DNA of 64,000 bases from Ligaoa zhengdingensis (GCF_014384885.1 NZ_JACRST010000004.1:101924-165923), one strand, 5' to 3'; shown: positions 1 to 8,644, counted from the stretch's first letter. Made by a program: numbers and translations. The notes: a model not told the origin generated them from the sequence alone.

Positions 1-389
1 TCCTCGACGGTTTCCCGAGGACGGTCCCACAGGCGCGCGCCCTCGACGAGATGGGTGTGCGCATCGACAAGGTGATCGACATCGAGGTGCCGGACGAAAA
101 GATTGAACAGCGGCTGGGCGGCCGCCGCGTGTGCGAAGCCTGCGGGGCTTCCTATCACCTGCTCTTCAAGCCCTCGTCGGCTGGCGAGGCTTGCGGGAAG
201 TGCGGCGGCAAGCTGATCGTCCGCAAGGATGACCAGCCCGAGACCATCCGCGAGCGCCTGAAGGTTTACCACGACCAGACCGAGCCCCTCAAGGACTATT
301 ACGCCCAGACGGGCAAGCTCACGGTTGTGGAGGGCCAGGAGGAAGTGGCCGATACCACCAAACTCACCCTCGCCGCACTGGAGGCTTAA
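1..389 (+). CDS. adk: Adenylate kinase, C-terminal part (5' end outside window)
   Basis: Converts AMP and ATP to two ADP in the cytosol. The frame is open from the window edge and begins with an LDGFPRT stretch, the conserved AMP/ATP-site motif of the family. It then shows the LID domain with two CxxC pairs (CEAC and CGKC), the zinc-binding type of LID common in Gram-positives, and ends with a typical DQPETIRERL segment. Only about 129 residues are present; the P-loop start lies upstream of the window. It ends 3 nt before map, as in the usual secY-adk-map-infA order. Confidence 0.95.
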   Translation, partial: LDGFPRTVPQARALDEMGVRIDKVIDIEVPDEKIEQRLGGRRVCEACGASYHLLFKPSSAGEACGKCGGKLIVRKDDQPETIRERLKVYHDQTEPLKDYYAQTGKLTVVEGQEEVADTTKLTLAALEA

Positions 390-392
390 AGC

Positions 393-1139
393 ATGGTTGT
401 GTTAAAAACCACCCAGGAGCTGCAAAAGATCGGCGAAGCCTGCCGGCTGTCGGCTCAGGCGCTGAAAATCGGCGGTGAGGCGGTCGAACCGGGTATCACC
501 ACCCGCGAGATCGACCACATCATCAAAAAATTTATCACATCACAGGGCGCGACCCCTTCGTTCCTCGGTTACGGCGGCTTTCCGGCCAGCGCGTGCATCT
601 CGGTCAACGATGTGGTCATCCACGGCATCCCCTCCTCCTACAAAATCCAGGAGGGCGACATTGTCAGCATCGACGTGGGCGCTTGCTACAACGGCTACCA
701 CGGCGACAACGCCGCCACCTTCGCGGCGGGCAAGGTCTCGGACGAAGCGCTGCGGCTGATGCAGGCCACCGAAAAGAGCCTGTATCTGGCCATTGAGGCT
801 GCGCAGCCGGGCGCCCGCATCGGCGATATCGGCAGTGCGGTGCAGACCTACATCGAGGCCCAGGGCTATGCGGTGGTGCGCAAGTTTGTCGGCCACGGCG
901 TGGGCGCGAAGCTCCACGAGGACCCAGAGGTTCCCAACTACGGGACTGCGGGCCACGGGGTGCGTCTGCTGCCGGGCATGACCATCGCCATCGAGCCGAT
1001 GGTCAACGCGGTCGGGTCGGACGTCAAGGTTTTGGCGGACGGCTGGACCACCGTGACCAGAAGCGGAAGCCTGGCCGCCCACTTTGAGCACACCATCGCG
1101 ATCACCGAGAACGGTCCGGTGATTTTGACCAAGGCTTAA
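393..1139 (+). CDS. map: Methionine aminopeptidase, type I
   Basis: Removes the initiator methionine from nascent proteins. The 248-residue length fits the short bacterial type Ia enzyme. The five metal ligands are visible: D94 (IDVGA), D105 (GDNAATF), H168 (GHGVG), E201 (IEPMV) and E232 (FEHTIA). The ATG lies 3 nt after the adk stop, so the two are translationally close. It belongs to the ribosomal-protein operon, where its dosage follows translation capacity. Confidence 0.97.
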   Translation: MVVLKTTQELQKIGEACRLSAQALKIGGEAVEPGITTREIDHIIKKFITSQGATPSFLGYGGFPASACISVNDVVIHGIPSSYKIQEGDIVSIDVGACYNGYHGDNAATFAAGKVSDEALRLMQATEKSLYLAIEAAQPGARIGDIGSAVQTYIEAQGYAVVRKFVGHGVGAKLHEDPEVPNYGTAGHGVRLLPGMTIAIEPMVNAVGSDVKVLADGWTTVTRSGSLAAHFEHTIAITENGPVILTKA

Positions 1140-1152
1140 AGGGGGACCCGCG

Positions 1153-1425
1153 ATGCAGATAGAGAAGGGCTGTGTGGTCCGGTCGATCTCGGGCAGGGAC
1201 GCCGATCGCTTTTACGTGGTGATGGAGTTGCAGGACGACTGCGCGCTGATCTGCGATGGAAAGGTGCGGCGGCTCGAAAGGCCCAAGCGCAAAAACTTGC
1301 GGCATCTGCGGCCGACCAAAACGCTGCTTGCCCTCGAGGATCTGACCACAAACAATCAACTCCGGCGGGCCCTGCGGGCTTACAACAACCCCGAAGAGGC
1401 CGGCCCGTCCACCAAAGGGAGGTAA
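1153..1425 (+). CDS. KOW-domain RNA-binding protein, L14e-like
   Basis: A 90-residue basic protein between map and infA. The N-terminal half (GCVVRSISGRDADRFYVVM) has the glycine/valine pattern of a KOW/SH3-like barrel, as in the L14e/L6e-like proteins found at this position in many Clostridia. The tail is rich in Arg and Lys. A role in ribosome or RNA binding is inferred from family and context; no specific function is established here. It starts 13 nt after map and ends 5 nt before infA. Confidence 0.8.
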   Translation: MQIEKGCVVRSISGRDADRFYVVMELQDDCALICDGKVRRLERPKRKNLRHLRPTKTLLALEDLTTNNQLRRALRAYNNPEEAGPSTKGR

Positions 1426-1430
1426 ACCGC

Positions 1431-1649
1431 TTGTCGAAGGAAGACGTCATTGAGATTGAAGGAACCGTTGTCGACGCCCTGCCCAACGCTCAGTTCAAAG
1501 TTGAGCTGCCGAATGGCCATGTCATTCTGGCGCATATCTCGGGCAAGCTGCGCATGAACTTCATCCGCATCCTGCCCGGGGATAAAGTTACGGTGGAGAT
1601 GTCTCCATACGATCTCACCAAGGGACGCATCACTTGGCGCTCCAAATAA
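1431..1649 (+). CDS. infA: Translation initiation factor IF-1
   Basis: 72 residues, the usual length. The S1/OB fold motif is clear (IEGTVVDALPNAQFKVELP, GHVILAHISGK, and a C-terminal KGRITWR). IF-1 occupies the A site during initiation. The start is TTG at 1431, preceded by GGGAGG with 7-8 nt spacing; no ATG suits the conserved N-terminus. Cotranscribed with map, the KOW gene and rpmJ. Confidence 0.97.
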   Translation: MSKEDVIEIEGTVVDALPNAQFKVELPNGHVILAHISGKLRMNFIRILPGDKVTVEMSPYDLTKGRITWRSK

Positions 1650-1705
1650 GCGCCGCGCGCCCCAGGCGCCGCCCCTATGGCGGCACACAAAGGAGGTTAT
1701 TTGTA

Positions 1706-1819
1706 ATGAAAGTAAGACCTTCCGTAAAACCCATCTGCGAAAAGTGCAAGATCATCAAACGCAAAGGTCGTATCATGGTAATCTGCCAGAACCCCAAGCA
1801 CAAACAGCGTCAGGGCTGA
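1706..1819 (+). CDS. rpmJ: Large ribosomal subunit protein bL36
   Basis: A 37-residue protein starting MKVRPSVKPICEKC. It keeps the zinc ribbon ligands (CEKC, then CQNPKH), so it is the zinc-binding C+ form. An AGGAGG lies 11-12 nt upstream of the ATG. It sits in the conserved infA-rpmJ-rpsM order. Confidence 0.97.
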   Translation: MKVRPSVKPICEKCKIIKRKGRIMVICQNPKHKQRQG

Positions 1820-1884
1820 TGTGCGGGAAGCGCAGAGGAGAACGAAGTATAGTTTGAGAAACTATATCATGGAGGTGCACAAGA

Positions 1885-2253
1885 ATGGCTCGTATAGCTG
1901 GTATCGATTTGCCGCGCGAAAAACGCATTGAAATCGGCCTCACCTACATCTACGGAATCGGCCGCCAGACCGCCAGTGATATCATCAAGGCGACCGGTGT
2001 CGACCCCGATGTCCGCGTGAAGGATCTGTCGGAGGACGATGTCAACAAGCTGCGTGAGTATATCGACAAAAACTGCCACGTTGAGGGTGATCTCCGCCGC
2101 GAGACCGCGCTCAACATCAAGAGACTGGTCGAAATCGGCTGCTACCGTGGTGTCCGCCACAGAAAAGGCCTGCCGGTAAGAGGTCAGCGCTCCAAAACCA
2201 ACGCGAGAACCAGAAAAGGTCCCAAGAAGACCATCGCGAACAAGAAGAAATAA
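1885..2253 (+). CDS. rpsM: Small ribosomal subunit protein uS13
   Basis: 122 residues with the hallmark start MARIAGIDLPREKR, the helix-hairpin-helix region (IYGIGRQTA), and a basic C-terminal tail (RGQRSKTNARTRKGPKK) that contacts tRNA and 16S rRNA in the head of the 30S subunit. It is preceded by GGAGGTG. Genes rpsM, rpsK and rpsD follow each other with short gaps. Confidence 0.98.
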   Translation: MARIAGIDLPREKRIEIGLTYIYGIGRQTASDIIKATGVDPDVRVKDLSEDDVNKLREYIDKNCHVEGDLRRETALNIKRLVEIGCYRGVRHRKGLPVRGQRSKTNARTRKGPKKTIANKKK

Positions 2254-2272
2254 TTAGGGAGGGATAACTGAG

Positions 2273-2671
2273 ATGGCAAAAGTTGCAACCAAGAAGGCCA
2301 CTCGCCGCCGCCGCGAGAAGAAAAACATCGAGCGTGGCGCTGCTCATATCCAGTCCACCTTTAACAACACCATCGTTACCATTACCGATACCCAGGGGAA
2401 TGCGTTGTCTTGGGCGAGCGCGGGCGGTCTGGGCTTCCGTGGCTCCAGAAAATCCACCCCGTTTGCCGCGCAGACCGCCGCTGAGACGGCTGCCAAGGCC
2501 GCCATGGAGCACGGCCTGAAGACGGTTGAAGTGTTTGTGAAGGGTCCCGGCTCCGGACGTGAGGCTGCGATCCGCGCGCTGCAGCAGGCGGGCCTCGAGG
2601 TCAACATGATCAAAGATGTGACCCCGATTCCGCACAATGGATGCAGACCGCCGAAGAGAAGACGCGTCTAA
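2273..2671 (+). CDS. rpsK: Small ribosomal subunit protein uS11
   Basis: 132 residues. The body (GAAHIQSTFNNTIVTITD, GFRGSRKSTPFAAQ) and the C-terminal PHNGCRPPKRRRV are diagnostic of S11, a platform protein of the 30S subunit near the Shine-Dalgarno helix. It starts 19 nt after rpsM with GGGAGG upstream. Confidence 0.98.
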   Translation: MAKVATKKATRRRREKKNIERGAAHIQSTFNNTIVTITDTQGNALSWASAGGLGFRGSRKSTPFAAQTAAETAAKAAMEHGLKTVEVFVKGPGSGREAAIRALQQAGLEVNMIKDVTPIPHNGCRPPKRRRV

Positions 2672-2698
2672 TCACACAATACAGGAGGTGTAACCCAC

Positions 2699-3331
2699 AT
2701 GGCAAGATATACCGGCGCTGTCTGCAGATTGTGCAGACGTGAAGGGAAAAAACTTTTCCTCAAAGGTGAAAGATGCTACTCGGATAAGTGTGCGATCAAC
2801 ACCAGAAAGGATTCGCTGATTCCCGGCCAGCACGGTCAGGGCCGCAAGAAGGTTTCGGAGTACGGCGTTCAGCTGCGCGCGAAACAGTCTGCCCGCCGCT
2901 TCTATGGCGTGCTGGAGAACCAGTTCTATAAATATTACGAGATGGCCGAACGCCAGGCCGGCGTAACGGGTGAAAACCTGCTCCGCATCCTGGAAAGCCG
3001 TCTGGATAACGTTGTTTACCGCTCCGGCTTCGCTTCTTCCAGAAAAGAAGCCCGCCAGCTGGTGCTGCACTGCCACTACACGGTCAACGGCAAGAAGGTC
3101 AACATTCCTTCCTATCTGCTGAAGGCCGGCGATGTGGTTGCAGTTGCGAACAACTTCAAATCCACCGATAAGATGAAGGCCATCACCGACGCGAACGGCT
3201 CCCGTCCCGTCCCGAAATGGCTGGAAGTCGACCAGGAGAAGCTCACTTCCCGCGTAGCACAGCTGCCCGCCCGCGAGGATATCGACCTCGACGTGGAAGA
3301 GCATCTGATCGTCGAGCTCTATTCTAAATAA
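2699..3331 (+). CDS. rpsD: Small ribosomal subunit protein uS4, zinc-binding form
   Basis: 210 residues. The N-terminus carries CRLC and CYSDKC, the four cysteines of the zinc-binding C+ type of S4; the middle holds the S4 RNA-binding domain (ESRLDNVVYRSGFASSRKEARQ). S4 nucleates 30S assembly and often represses its own operon. The 84-nt gap before rpoA has a short GGCC-rich inverted repeat that could be a leader structure, but this is not demonstrated. Confidence 0.97.
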   Translation: MARYTGAVCRLCRREGKKLFLKGERCYSDKCAINTRKDSLIPGQHGQGRKKVSEYGVQLRAKQSARRFYGVLENQFYKYYEMAERQAGVTGENLLRILESRLDNVVYRSGFASSRKEARQLVLHCHYTVNGKKVNIPSYLLKAGDVVAVANNFKSTDKMKAITDANGSRPVPKWLEVDQEKLTSRVAQLPAREDIDLDVEEHLIVELYSK

Positions 3332-3415
3332 TAGGCTCGTAAGCATCATCATCGGCTGGGGAACGCGAAAAGTCAGGCAGGCCCTAATCAGGCCGGCCAT
3401 TTAAGGAGGGTTTTT

Positions 3416-4381
3416 ATGATAGAGATTGAGAAGCCGAGAATTGAGACAGCGGAGATCAAATCCGACGGAACCTACGGCAGATTTGTCGTGGAGCCTCTCG
3501 AGCGCGGCTTTGGTACAACATTAGGTAACAGCCTAAGACGTGTGCTACTCTCCTCGCTTCCTGGTGTTGCTGTCACATCGGTTAAGATTGACGGCGTACA
3601 ACATGAGTTTTCAACCATTCCCGGTGTGAAAGAGGATGTCACTGAGATTATCCTGAACATCAAGGGCCTCACCGCCAAGCTGTATTGCGACGGCCCCAAA
3701 ACCGTTGTGATCGACGCGACCGGCGAATGTGAGGTCACCGCCGATTCGATTACTGAGGACGCGGAGGTTGAAATCCTCGACCCTGGTATGCACATTGCCA
3801 CATTGGGAGCTGGCGCCAAGCTGTATATGGAGATCACCTTGGACCGCGGCCGCGGCTATGTGCCCGCGGAGCGGAACAAGCAGATGATGCAGGCGCCAAC
3901 CGCACAGCAAACATTAGGCGTCATTCCGGTGGATAGCATTTATACACCGGTGCTGAAGGTAAACTACACTGTCGAGAACACCCGTGTTGAGCAGATCACT
4001 GACTACGACAAGTTAACCCTCGAGGTATGGACAGACGGAACCATCTCCGCCAAAGAAGCCGTATCCCTGGGGGCCAAGGTCCTCAACGAGCATCTCAACC
4101 TGTTCGTTGACCTTTCCGACGAGGCTTATCACACCGAGATCATGGTGGAAAAAGATGATAACGGCAAGGAAAAGGTCCTTGAGATGACCATTGAAGAGCT
4201 TGACCTGTCTGTCCGTTCGTTCAATTGTCTGAAACGGGCAGGCATCAACACAGTGGAAGACCTGATCAACAAGTCCGAGGACGAGATGATGAAAGTTCGC
4301 AACCTCGGCAAAAAATCTCTGGAGGAGGTCATTGCCAAGCTGAAATCGCTGGGCTTTAACCTCAACAAAGAGGACGAATAA
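3416..4381 (+). CDS. rpoA: RNA polymerase subunit alpha
   Basis: 321 residues. The N-terminal dimerisation domain has the classic TTLGNSLRRVLLSSLPG motif. The C-terminal domain (about residues 255-315) has the ELDLSVRSFNCLKRAGI and NLGKKSLEE helix-hairpin-helix segments that bind UP elements and activators. It is placed between rpsD and rplQ, as in nearly all bacteria. A strong AAGGAGGG precedes the ATG. Confidence 0.98.
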   Translation: MIEIEKPRIETAEIKSDGTYGRFVVEPLERGFGTTLGNSLRRVLLSSLPGVAVTSVKIDGVQHEFSTIPGVKEDVTEIILNIKGLTAKLYCDGPKTVVIDATGECEVTADSITEDAEVEILDPGMHIATLGAGAKLYMEITLDRGRGYVPAERNKQMMQAPTAQQTLGVIPVDSIYTPVLKVNYTVENTRVEQITDYDKLTLEVWTDGTISAKEAVSLGAKVLNEHLNLFVDLSDEAYHTEIMVEKDDNGKEKVLEMTIEELDLSVRSFNCLKRAGINTVEDLINKSEDEMMKVRNLGKKSLEEVIAKLKSLGFNLNKEDE

Positions 4382-4430
4382 AATCTTACTTTGTTTATGA
4401 CTGCATAAACCGGTAAAGGAGTGAATTTCG

Positions 4431-4772
4431 ATGCCAGGTACCAGAAAACTCGGTAGAAGCTCTGACCACAGAAAAGCCATGCTCCGTGCGATGGTGACCT
4501 ATCTCTTCGAGAACGGAAAGATCGAGACCACCGTCACCCGGGCCAAAGAAGTTCGTGCTATGGCCGAGAAAATGATTACAATAGGCAAACAAGACAATCT
4601 CCACTCCAAGCGTCAGATCTATTCCTTTGTCACAAAGGAAACCGTTGCGAAAAAGGTGATTGACGAGCTCTCCCCCAAGTATAAGGAGAGAAACGGCGGT
4701 TATACCCGCATCGTCAAGATCGGCCCCCGCCGCGGTGACGCTGCTGAGATGGCAATTATTGAGCTGATCTAA
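4431..4772 (+). CDS. rplQ: Large ribosomal subunit protein bL17
   Basis: 113 residues starting MPGTRKLGRSSDHRKAMLR, diagnostic for L17, with the short bacterial length. Last gene of the ribosomal operon; a strong hairpin follows 14 nt after its stop. L17 lies near the exit tunnel of the 50S subunit. Confidence 0.97.
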   Translation: MPGTRKLGRSSDHRKAMLRAMVTYLFENGKIETTVTRAKEVRAMAEKMITIGKQDNLHSKRQIYSFVTKETVAKKVIDELSPKYKERNGGYTRIVKIGPRRGDAAEMAIIELI

Positions 4773-5078
4773 TCATTGGTTACAATAAAAAAGCAGGATG
4801 CTTGAAACAGCATCCTGCTTTTTTCGTTGGTGAGGTTCCCGTTGATCGATGAGCTCCACGATGTAGTCTATGCTGACATTGTAAAAGTAGGCCAGCCGGA
4901 TGACAAACTTTGCTCTAATGGGAACACGGCCCAGCTCATAGTTCCGATAGGTGTGAGGGGACACGCCGGTGCGGCGCGCCACTTCCGCGCAGGATAGGTG
5001 GTGCTCCCAGCGCAGCTCGCCGATTCTTGGATAAAAGGGACAGGTTTCCCCGCAGTTTTTTACATTTGGATATGCCAC
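4773..5078 (-). CDS. Small XRE-family helix-turn-helix regulator
   Basis: About 101 residues. An XRE/Cro-type HTH spans roughly residues 25-70 (LSCAEVARRTGVSPHTYRNYELG, then FVIRLAYFYNVSIDYIVEL). Two cysteines near the N-terminus (NCGETC) could be structural or metal-binding. The chosen start is GTG at 5078, because the GGAGGTGATC at 5081-5090 is then a correctly spaced ribosome site; a GTG at 5087 lies within that site. The reading frame runs through the rplQ terminator hairpin, so the last ~15 residues may be a consequence of that structure. Target unknown. Confidence 0.75.
   Translation of the reverse strand: MAYPNVKNCGETCPFYPRIGELRWEHHLSCAEVARRTGVSPHTYRNYELGRVPIRAKFVIRLAYFYNVSIDYIVELIDQREPHQRKKQDAVSSILLFYCNQ
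4787..4826. terminator. Bidirectional intrinsic terminator after rplQ
   Basis: An A-tract, then a GCAGGATGC stem with an 8-nt loop and its complement GCATCCTGC, then a run of T. It ends the ribosomal operon on the plus strand. On the minus strand it lies inside the last codons of the HTH gene. Confidence 0.93.
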
Positions 5079-5087
5079 TAAGATCAC

Positions 5088-5441
5088 CTCCGGATGTATT
5101 ATAATTTATTTGGAGGTGCCATATTGAATTTTAATTCGCTCCGAATTAAAAATTTTTAAGGATGATGGTTTTAGGCAGTTCGCCGGGTGGTGAGGGTTGC
5201 GCTTGCCCGACCCGGAGCCGAAAATCAAGTGGTGCAAGGTCTGCGCGCCATGCGGGAGTCGCCCGAGGGCACCCCGTAGGGGCAATGGTTTGTGGGAGCG
5301 AAGTGCCGGGTATGCACCCGGGGGCGTTGCCGAAGAAAACACTTGCTAAGGCGTTGGGCTCGCTGCCCGTAGCTGCAAAGTCAGGTGCGAACATGCGCAC
5401 GGTAGTGCGCAAAATTGCTTTGTCCATATGCGCTTATGGCC
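5088..5441. other. Gene-free stretch with an AT-rich inverted repeat and GC-rich hairpins
   Basis: No convincing gene. At 5127-5154 there is a 12-bp AT-rich inverted repeat (AATTTTAATTCG and its complement with one extra A) beside the promoter region of the leftward HTH gene (TATAAT-like box at 5098-5103). From about 5160 to 5430 the DNA becomes GC-rich, with several short inverted repeats, including CCGGGTATGCACCCGG at 5306-5321. The core GGGTATGCACCC also occurs, on the minus strand, in all five copies of the 102-bp array near 59 kb. Frames open here lack a good ribosome site or recognisable motifs. Confidence 0.5.
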
Positions 5442-5478
5442 AAAACAAAAGCGCCCGAATGCTTTCGCATCCGGGCGC
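5442..5478 (-). terminator. Terminator of the P-loop gene
   Basis: Read leftward: stem GCGCCCGGATGC, tetraloop GAAA, complement GCATTCGGGCGC (one G-U pair), then TTTTGTTTTG. It lies 14 nt past the stop of the P-loop gene. Confidence 0.9.
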
Positions 5479-5492
5479 CTGCCTTTTTAAAG

Positions 5493-5906
5493 TTAATCCA
5501 CGATATACTTTTTGACGTTCTCGGGGAGTTCAGAAACATCGCAGGAAACCGTGAAGGTGACCTCAGCCTTGCTGACGTCGAGCAACACCTGCAGGCGCTC
5601 GATAAACGCGGCGAACTCGTCATAATTGCGGCCGCCGATCTTCAGGGTGCCGTCCACGAAGATCTCAGAAATGTCGTAGTTGCCAGCGAAGATACCGGCG
5701 AGGAAACCGTAAAACGCGTCGTAGCCTTCCACCTTATACTCTTCGATGTCGATCAGGCGGACCGCATGGTCAATATCGTAAGTCATTTTGAGGCCTTTTT
5801 CAACGCATACGATGTTGCCCGCAGTTGTTTTAACGGCAGCGTTGATCATGTCGATGAGGGTCTTGGTTTTTCCGGAGCCTTTGTTTCCCACGATAAGTTT
5901 TATCAT
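5493..5906 (-). CDS. Small P-loop NTP-binding protein, function unknown
   Basis: 137 residues beginning MIKLIVGNKGSGKT, a perfect Walker A motif at residues 7-14. A hydrophobic strand followed by acid (SEIFVDGTLKI, about residues 83-92) could serve as Walker B. No membrane segment and no second domain. Similar short proteins in Clostridia are often annotated as PilT-like ATPases, but nothing here ties it to pili. The start ATG has GGGAGG 8 nt upstream. It has its own terminator, and 67 nt separate it from pgi upstream. Substrate and partner are not visible. Confidence 0.7.
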   Translation of the reverse strand: MIKLIVGNKGSGKTKTLIDMINAAVKTTAGNIVCVEKGLKMTYDIDHAVRLIDIEEYKVEGYDAFYGFLAGIFAGNYDISEIFVDGTLKIGGRNYDEFAAFIERLQVLLDVSKAEVTFTVSCDVSELPENVKKYIVD

Positions 5907-5973
5907 GTTTCATTCCTCCCAAGTTTGGTATATTTTGAAATCGCCCTTGGCGAATTTTGCACGTCTTTTGGTC

Positions 5974-7311
5974 TCAGTGCAGTTTGGCCTCCAAAGCGGC
6001 TTTCATGTCCTCATAGCCGGGCTTGCCCAACAGAGCGAACATATTCTTTTTGTAGCTTTCCACGCCGGGCTGGTCGAACGGGTTGACGCCCAGGGTGTAG
6101 CCCGAGATGGCGCAGGCCTTTTCAAAGAAATAGACCATGTAGCCAAACTCATATTCGTTGATCTCGGGGACCTCCAACACCAGGTTGGGCACGCCGCCTT
6201 CGGTATGCGCCAGGATGGTGCCCTCCAGCGCCTTGCGATTGACCACCGACATATTCTGCTCCGCTAGGAAGTTGAGGCCGTCCGCGTTGACAGCGTCCTT
6301 CTCGAGGTACAGGTCGGTCTTGGGTTTTTTGATGTCCACCACAGTCTCCAGCAGGATGCGCTCACCCTCCTGGATGTACTGGCCCATCGAGTGCAGGTCG
6401 GTGGAGAAGGTCGCGGCGGCGGGGAACAGGCCCTTGTTTTCCTTGCCCTCGCTCTCGCCGAACAACTGCTTGAACCACTCCGCCATCATGGTGAAAGCGG
6501 GCTCGTAGCTCACCAGCATCTCGACGCGCTTGCCCTTGCGGTACAGGCAGTTGCGGATCGCCGCATAGCGGTAGCAGTCGTTGGATGCGATGTCGTCGTT
6601 GTCCAGCTCCTTTTCCGCAGCGGCTGCGCCCTTCATGATCTCGCCGATATCGATGCCGGCCACCGCGATCGGCAGCAGGCCCACAGCGGTGAGCACCGAG
6701 TAACGGCCGCCCACGTCGTCGGGGATGACGAACGTCTCATAGCCCTGCTCGTTGCACAGCTCCTTGAGAGTGCCGCGCGCCTTGTCGGTGGTGCAATAGA
6801 TGCGGCCGCGCGCGCCGTCCACGCCGTATTTTTTCTCCAGCAGCTCGCGGAATACGCGGAACGCCAGCGCGGGCTCGGTGGTGGTGCCGGATTTTGAAAT
6901 CACATTGATGGAAATCTCCTTGCCCTCGCAGATCGAGAGGATCTCGTTCAGATAGGTGGGGTTGATGTTGTTGCCCGCAAAGAAGATTTCCGGGGTATCC
7001 TTTTTGAGGTTGTTATAGAACGGGGAACGAAGCAGCTCGATCGCGGCGCGCGCGCCGAGGTAGCTTCCGCCAATGCCGATGACGATCAGGATGTCGCTGT
7101 CCTTCTTAATCTTTTCCGCAGCGGCCTGGATGCGGGTGAACTCCTCCTTGTCGTACTCGGTGGGAAGATGCAGCCAGCCCAGGAAGTCGTTGCCCCGGCC
7201 CGAGCCGCTGTGCAGGGTGTTGTGCGCGGCCTTCACTTCGGGGTAGATCGCTTCCAGTTCTGCGTCGGTCAGAAAGTCTTTGACATAATTTGCGTTGAGT
7301 TTCATGGACAT
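5974..7311 (-). CDS. pgi: Glucose-6-phosphate isomerase
   Basis: 445 residues, typical for the Firmicute type. It interconverts glucose-6-phosphate and fructose-6-phosphate. The sugar-phosphate binding loops are visible: IGIGGSYLGARAAIE, NVISKSGTTTEPALAF, and the C-terminal GVNPFDQPGVESYK that carries catalytic residues. The start ATG at 7311 has GGAGG with 7-nt spacing. Single gene with AT-rich promoter DNA on the right. Confidence 0.97.
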   Translation of the reverse strand: MSMKLNANYVKDFLTDAELEAIYPEVKAAHNTLHSGSGRGNDFLGWLHLPTEYDKEEFTRIQAAAEKIKKDSDILIVIGIGGSYLGARAAIELLRSPFYNNLKKDTPEIFFAGNNINPTYLNEILSICEGKEISINVISKSGTTTEPALAFRVFRELLEKKYGVDGARGRIYCTTDKARGTLKELCNEQGYETFVIPDDVGGRYSVLTAVGLLPIAVAGIDIGEIMKGAAAAEKELDNDDIASNDCYRYAAIRNCLYRKGKRVEMLVSYEPAFTMMAEWFKQLFGESEGKENKGLFPAAATFSTDLHSMGQYIQEGERILLETVVDIKKPKTDLYLEKDAVNADGLNFLAEQNMSVVNRKALEGTILAHTEGGVPNLVLEVPEINEYEFGYMVYFFEKACAISGYTLGVNPFDQPGVESYKKNMFALLGKPGYEDMKAALEAKLH

Positions 7312-7453
7312 TTGAATTCCTCCAATTTCTATGCTCCTATTTTACAATATATCAGCATTATTTTCAAGTATTTCACATGAGAATCTTAACCATTTATGCA
7401 GTTTTCACAAATCGTTCCCAATTTCTTCACAGTATACACATGGCACGCCCGGC

Positions 7454-8644
7454 TCATTCCTCAAAGGTAATCAGGCGGGAAAACAGGATTTTCATGCCGT
7501 TTCCAAAGGTCATCTTTTGCACCGCCTCCGCGGCCTTCAGGGGGTATTCCGAGATGGGCTGCGAGTCGAGCGAGATGAGCACCTTGCCCAAAATCTGGCC
7601 CTTCTCCACCGGGGCCTGCACATCCGGCACCAAGCTGATGCGCTGTTCCAGCCGCTGTTGATCCCCCTGCTTTACCACGATGTTGCTTGGCGGATCGCAC
7701 TCCACCGCGACCTCGGGGACCACGCCGCCGATCACCTTGACCGGTGTGAGCTGATCCGCCACGCTGGGCGGGGTTGCCATCGCGTAGTTGGCGAAGCCGT
7801 AATCCAGCAGCTTGCGCGCACCGGCAAACCGGTCGTCGCTGGTGGGCGCGCCCAGCACCACCGCCACCAGGGAGAGCCCGTTCCGCTCCGCAGAGGCGGA
7901 GAGACAGCTCCCCGCGCCGTTGGTCGTGCCGGTCTTGAGGCCGGTTGCGCCGTCATAGAAGCGCACCAGCTTGTTGGTGTTCACCAGCTGGGTCGCGCCG
8001 TCGCGCAGCGAGTCCATCCACACGGTGGAATATTCCTTGATCTTGGGGTGCCTCAGCAGCTCGCAGGACATGATTGCGATGTCGCGCGCGGTGGTCTCGT
8101 GGCCGGCCGCGTCCAAACCGCAGGCGTTGATAAAGGTGGTGTTCTCCATGCCCAGCTCCTGCGCGCGCTGGTTCATCAGCGCCACAAACCCCTCTTCGCT
8201 GCCCGCAACCGCCTCGCCCAGCAGCACCGCCGCGTCGTTGGCCGAGGAGATCGCCGTCGCCTTGAGCAGGTCGTGGACGCTCATCTGCTCGCCTGGTTCC
8301 AGCCAGATTTGGCTGCCGCCCATGGTGGACGCGTGCTCCGAGCAGGAGATCATGTCCTCCATCTTTAGCTTGCCCGAATCCAGCGCCTCCATCACCAGCA
8401 GGAGGGTCATTACCTTGGTGATCGAGGCGGGCGGCATCCGCTCATCCGCGTTGTCCTCATAGAGCACCTGCCCGGTGGTCTGTTCCAGCAGGATCGCCGA
8501 TTTCACATTGAGCGCCAGCGGCGCGGCTGCGGCGTCGGTATCCAGGGCCGCCTCCTCGCCGGCGGCGAACGCGGGCAGGGCGCCGGAAACGCACAAGCCA
8601 ATCGCCAAAACCCATGCCGCCGTCTGTTTTTTCCAGTTCGTCAT
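7454..8644 (-). CDS. dacF: D-alanyl-D-alanine carboxypeptidase (DacF/DacA type, family S11)
   Basis: About 396 residues. A signal peptide (TNWKKQ, hydrophobic core, ALPAFA) directs it to the outer face of the membrane. The penicillin-binding signatures are complete: SxxK in ASITKVM, SxN in SSAND, KTG in LKTGTTNG. A PBP5-like C-terminal beta domain follows. It trims terminal D-Ala from peptidoglycan stem peptides. Start chosen at ATG 8644 because GGAG lies 9 nt upstream. A second paralogue is at 51950. The exact subtype is inferred. Confidence 0.9.
   Translation of the reverse strand: MTNWKKQTAAWVLAIGLCVSGALPAFAAGEEAALDTDAAAAPLALNVKSAILLEQTTGQVLYEDNADERMPPASITKVMTLLLVMEALDSGKLKMEDMISCSEHASTMGGSQIWLEPGEQMSVHDLLKATAISSANDAAVLLGEAVAGSEEGFVALMNQRAQELGMENTTFINACGLDAAGHETTARDIAIMSCELLRHPKIKEYSTVWMDSLRDGATQLVNTNKLVRFYDGATGLKTGTTNGAGSCLSASAERNGLSLVAVVLGAPTSDDRFAGARKLLDYGFANYAMATPPSVADQLTPVKVIGGVVPEVAVECDPPSNIVVKQGDQQRLEQRISLVPDVQAPVEKGQILGKVLISLDSQPISEYPLKAAEAVQKMTFGNGMKILFSRLITFEE

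Noticed and set aside
5122..5160. 11-codon reading frame from TTG with GGAGGTG upstream
   Set aside because: It lies within the AT-rich inverted repeat and is too short to support; the ribosome-site likeness may be chance.
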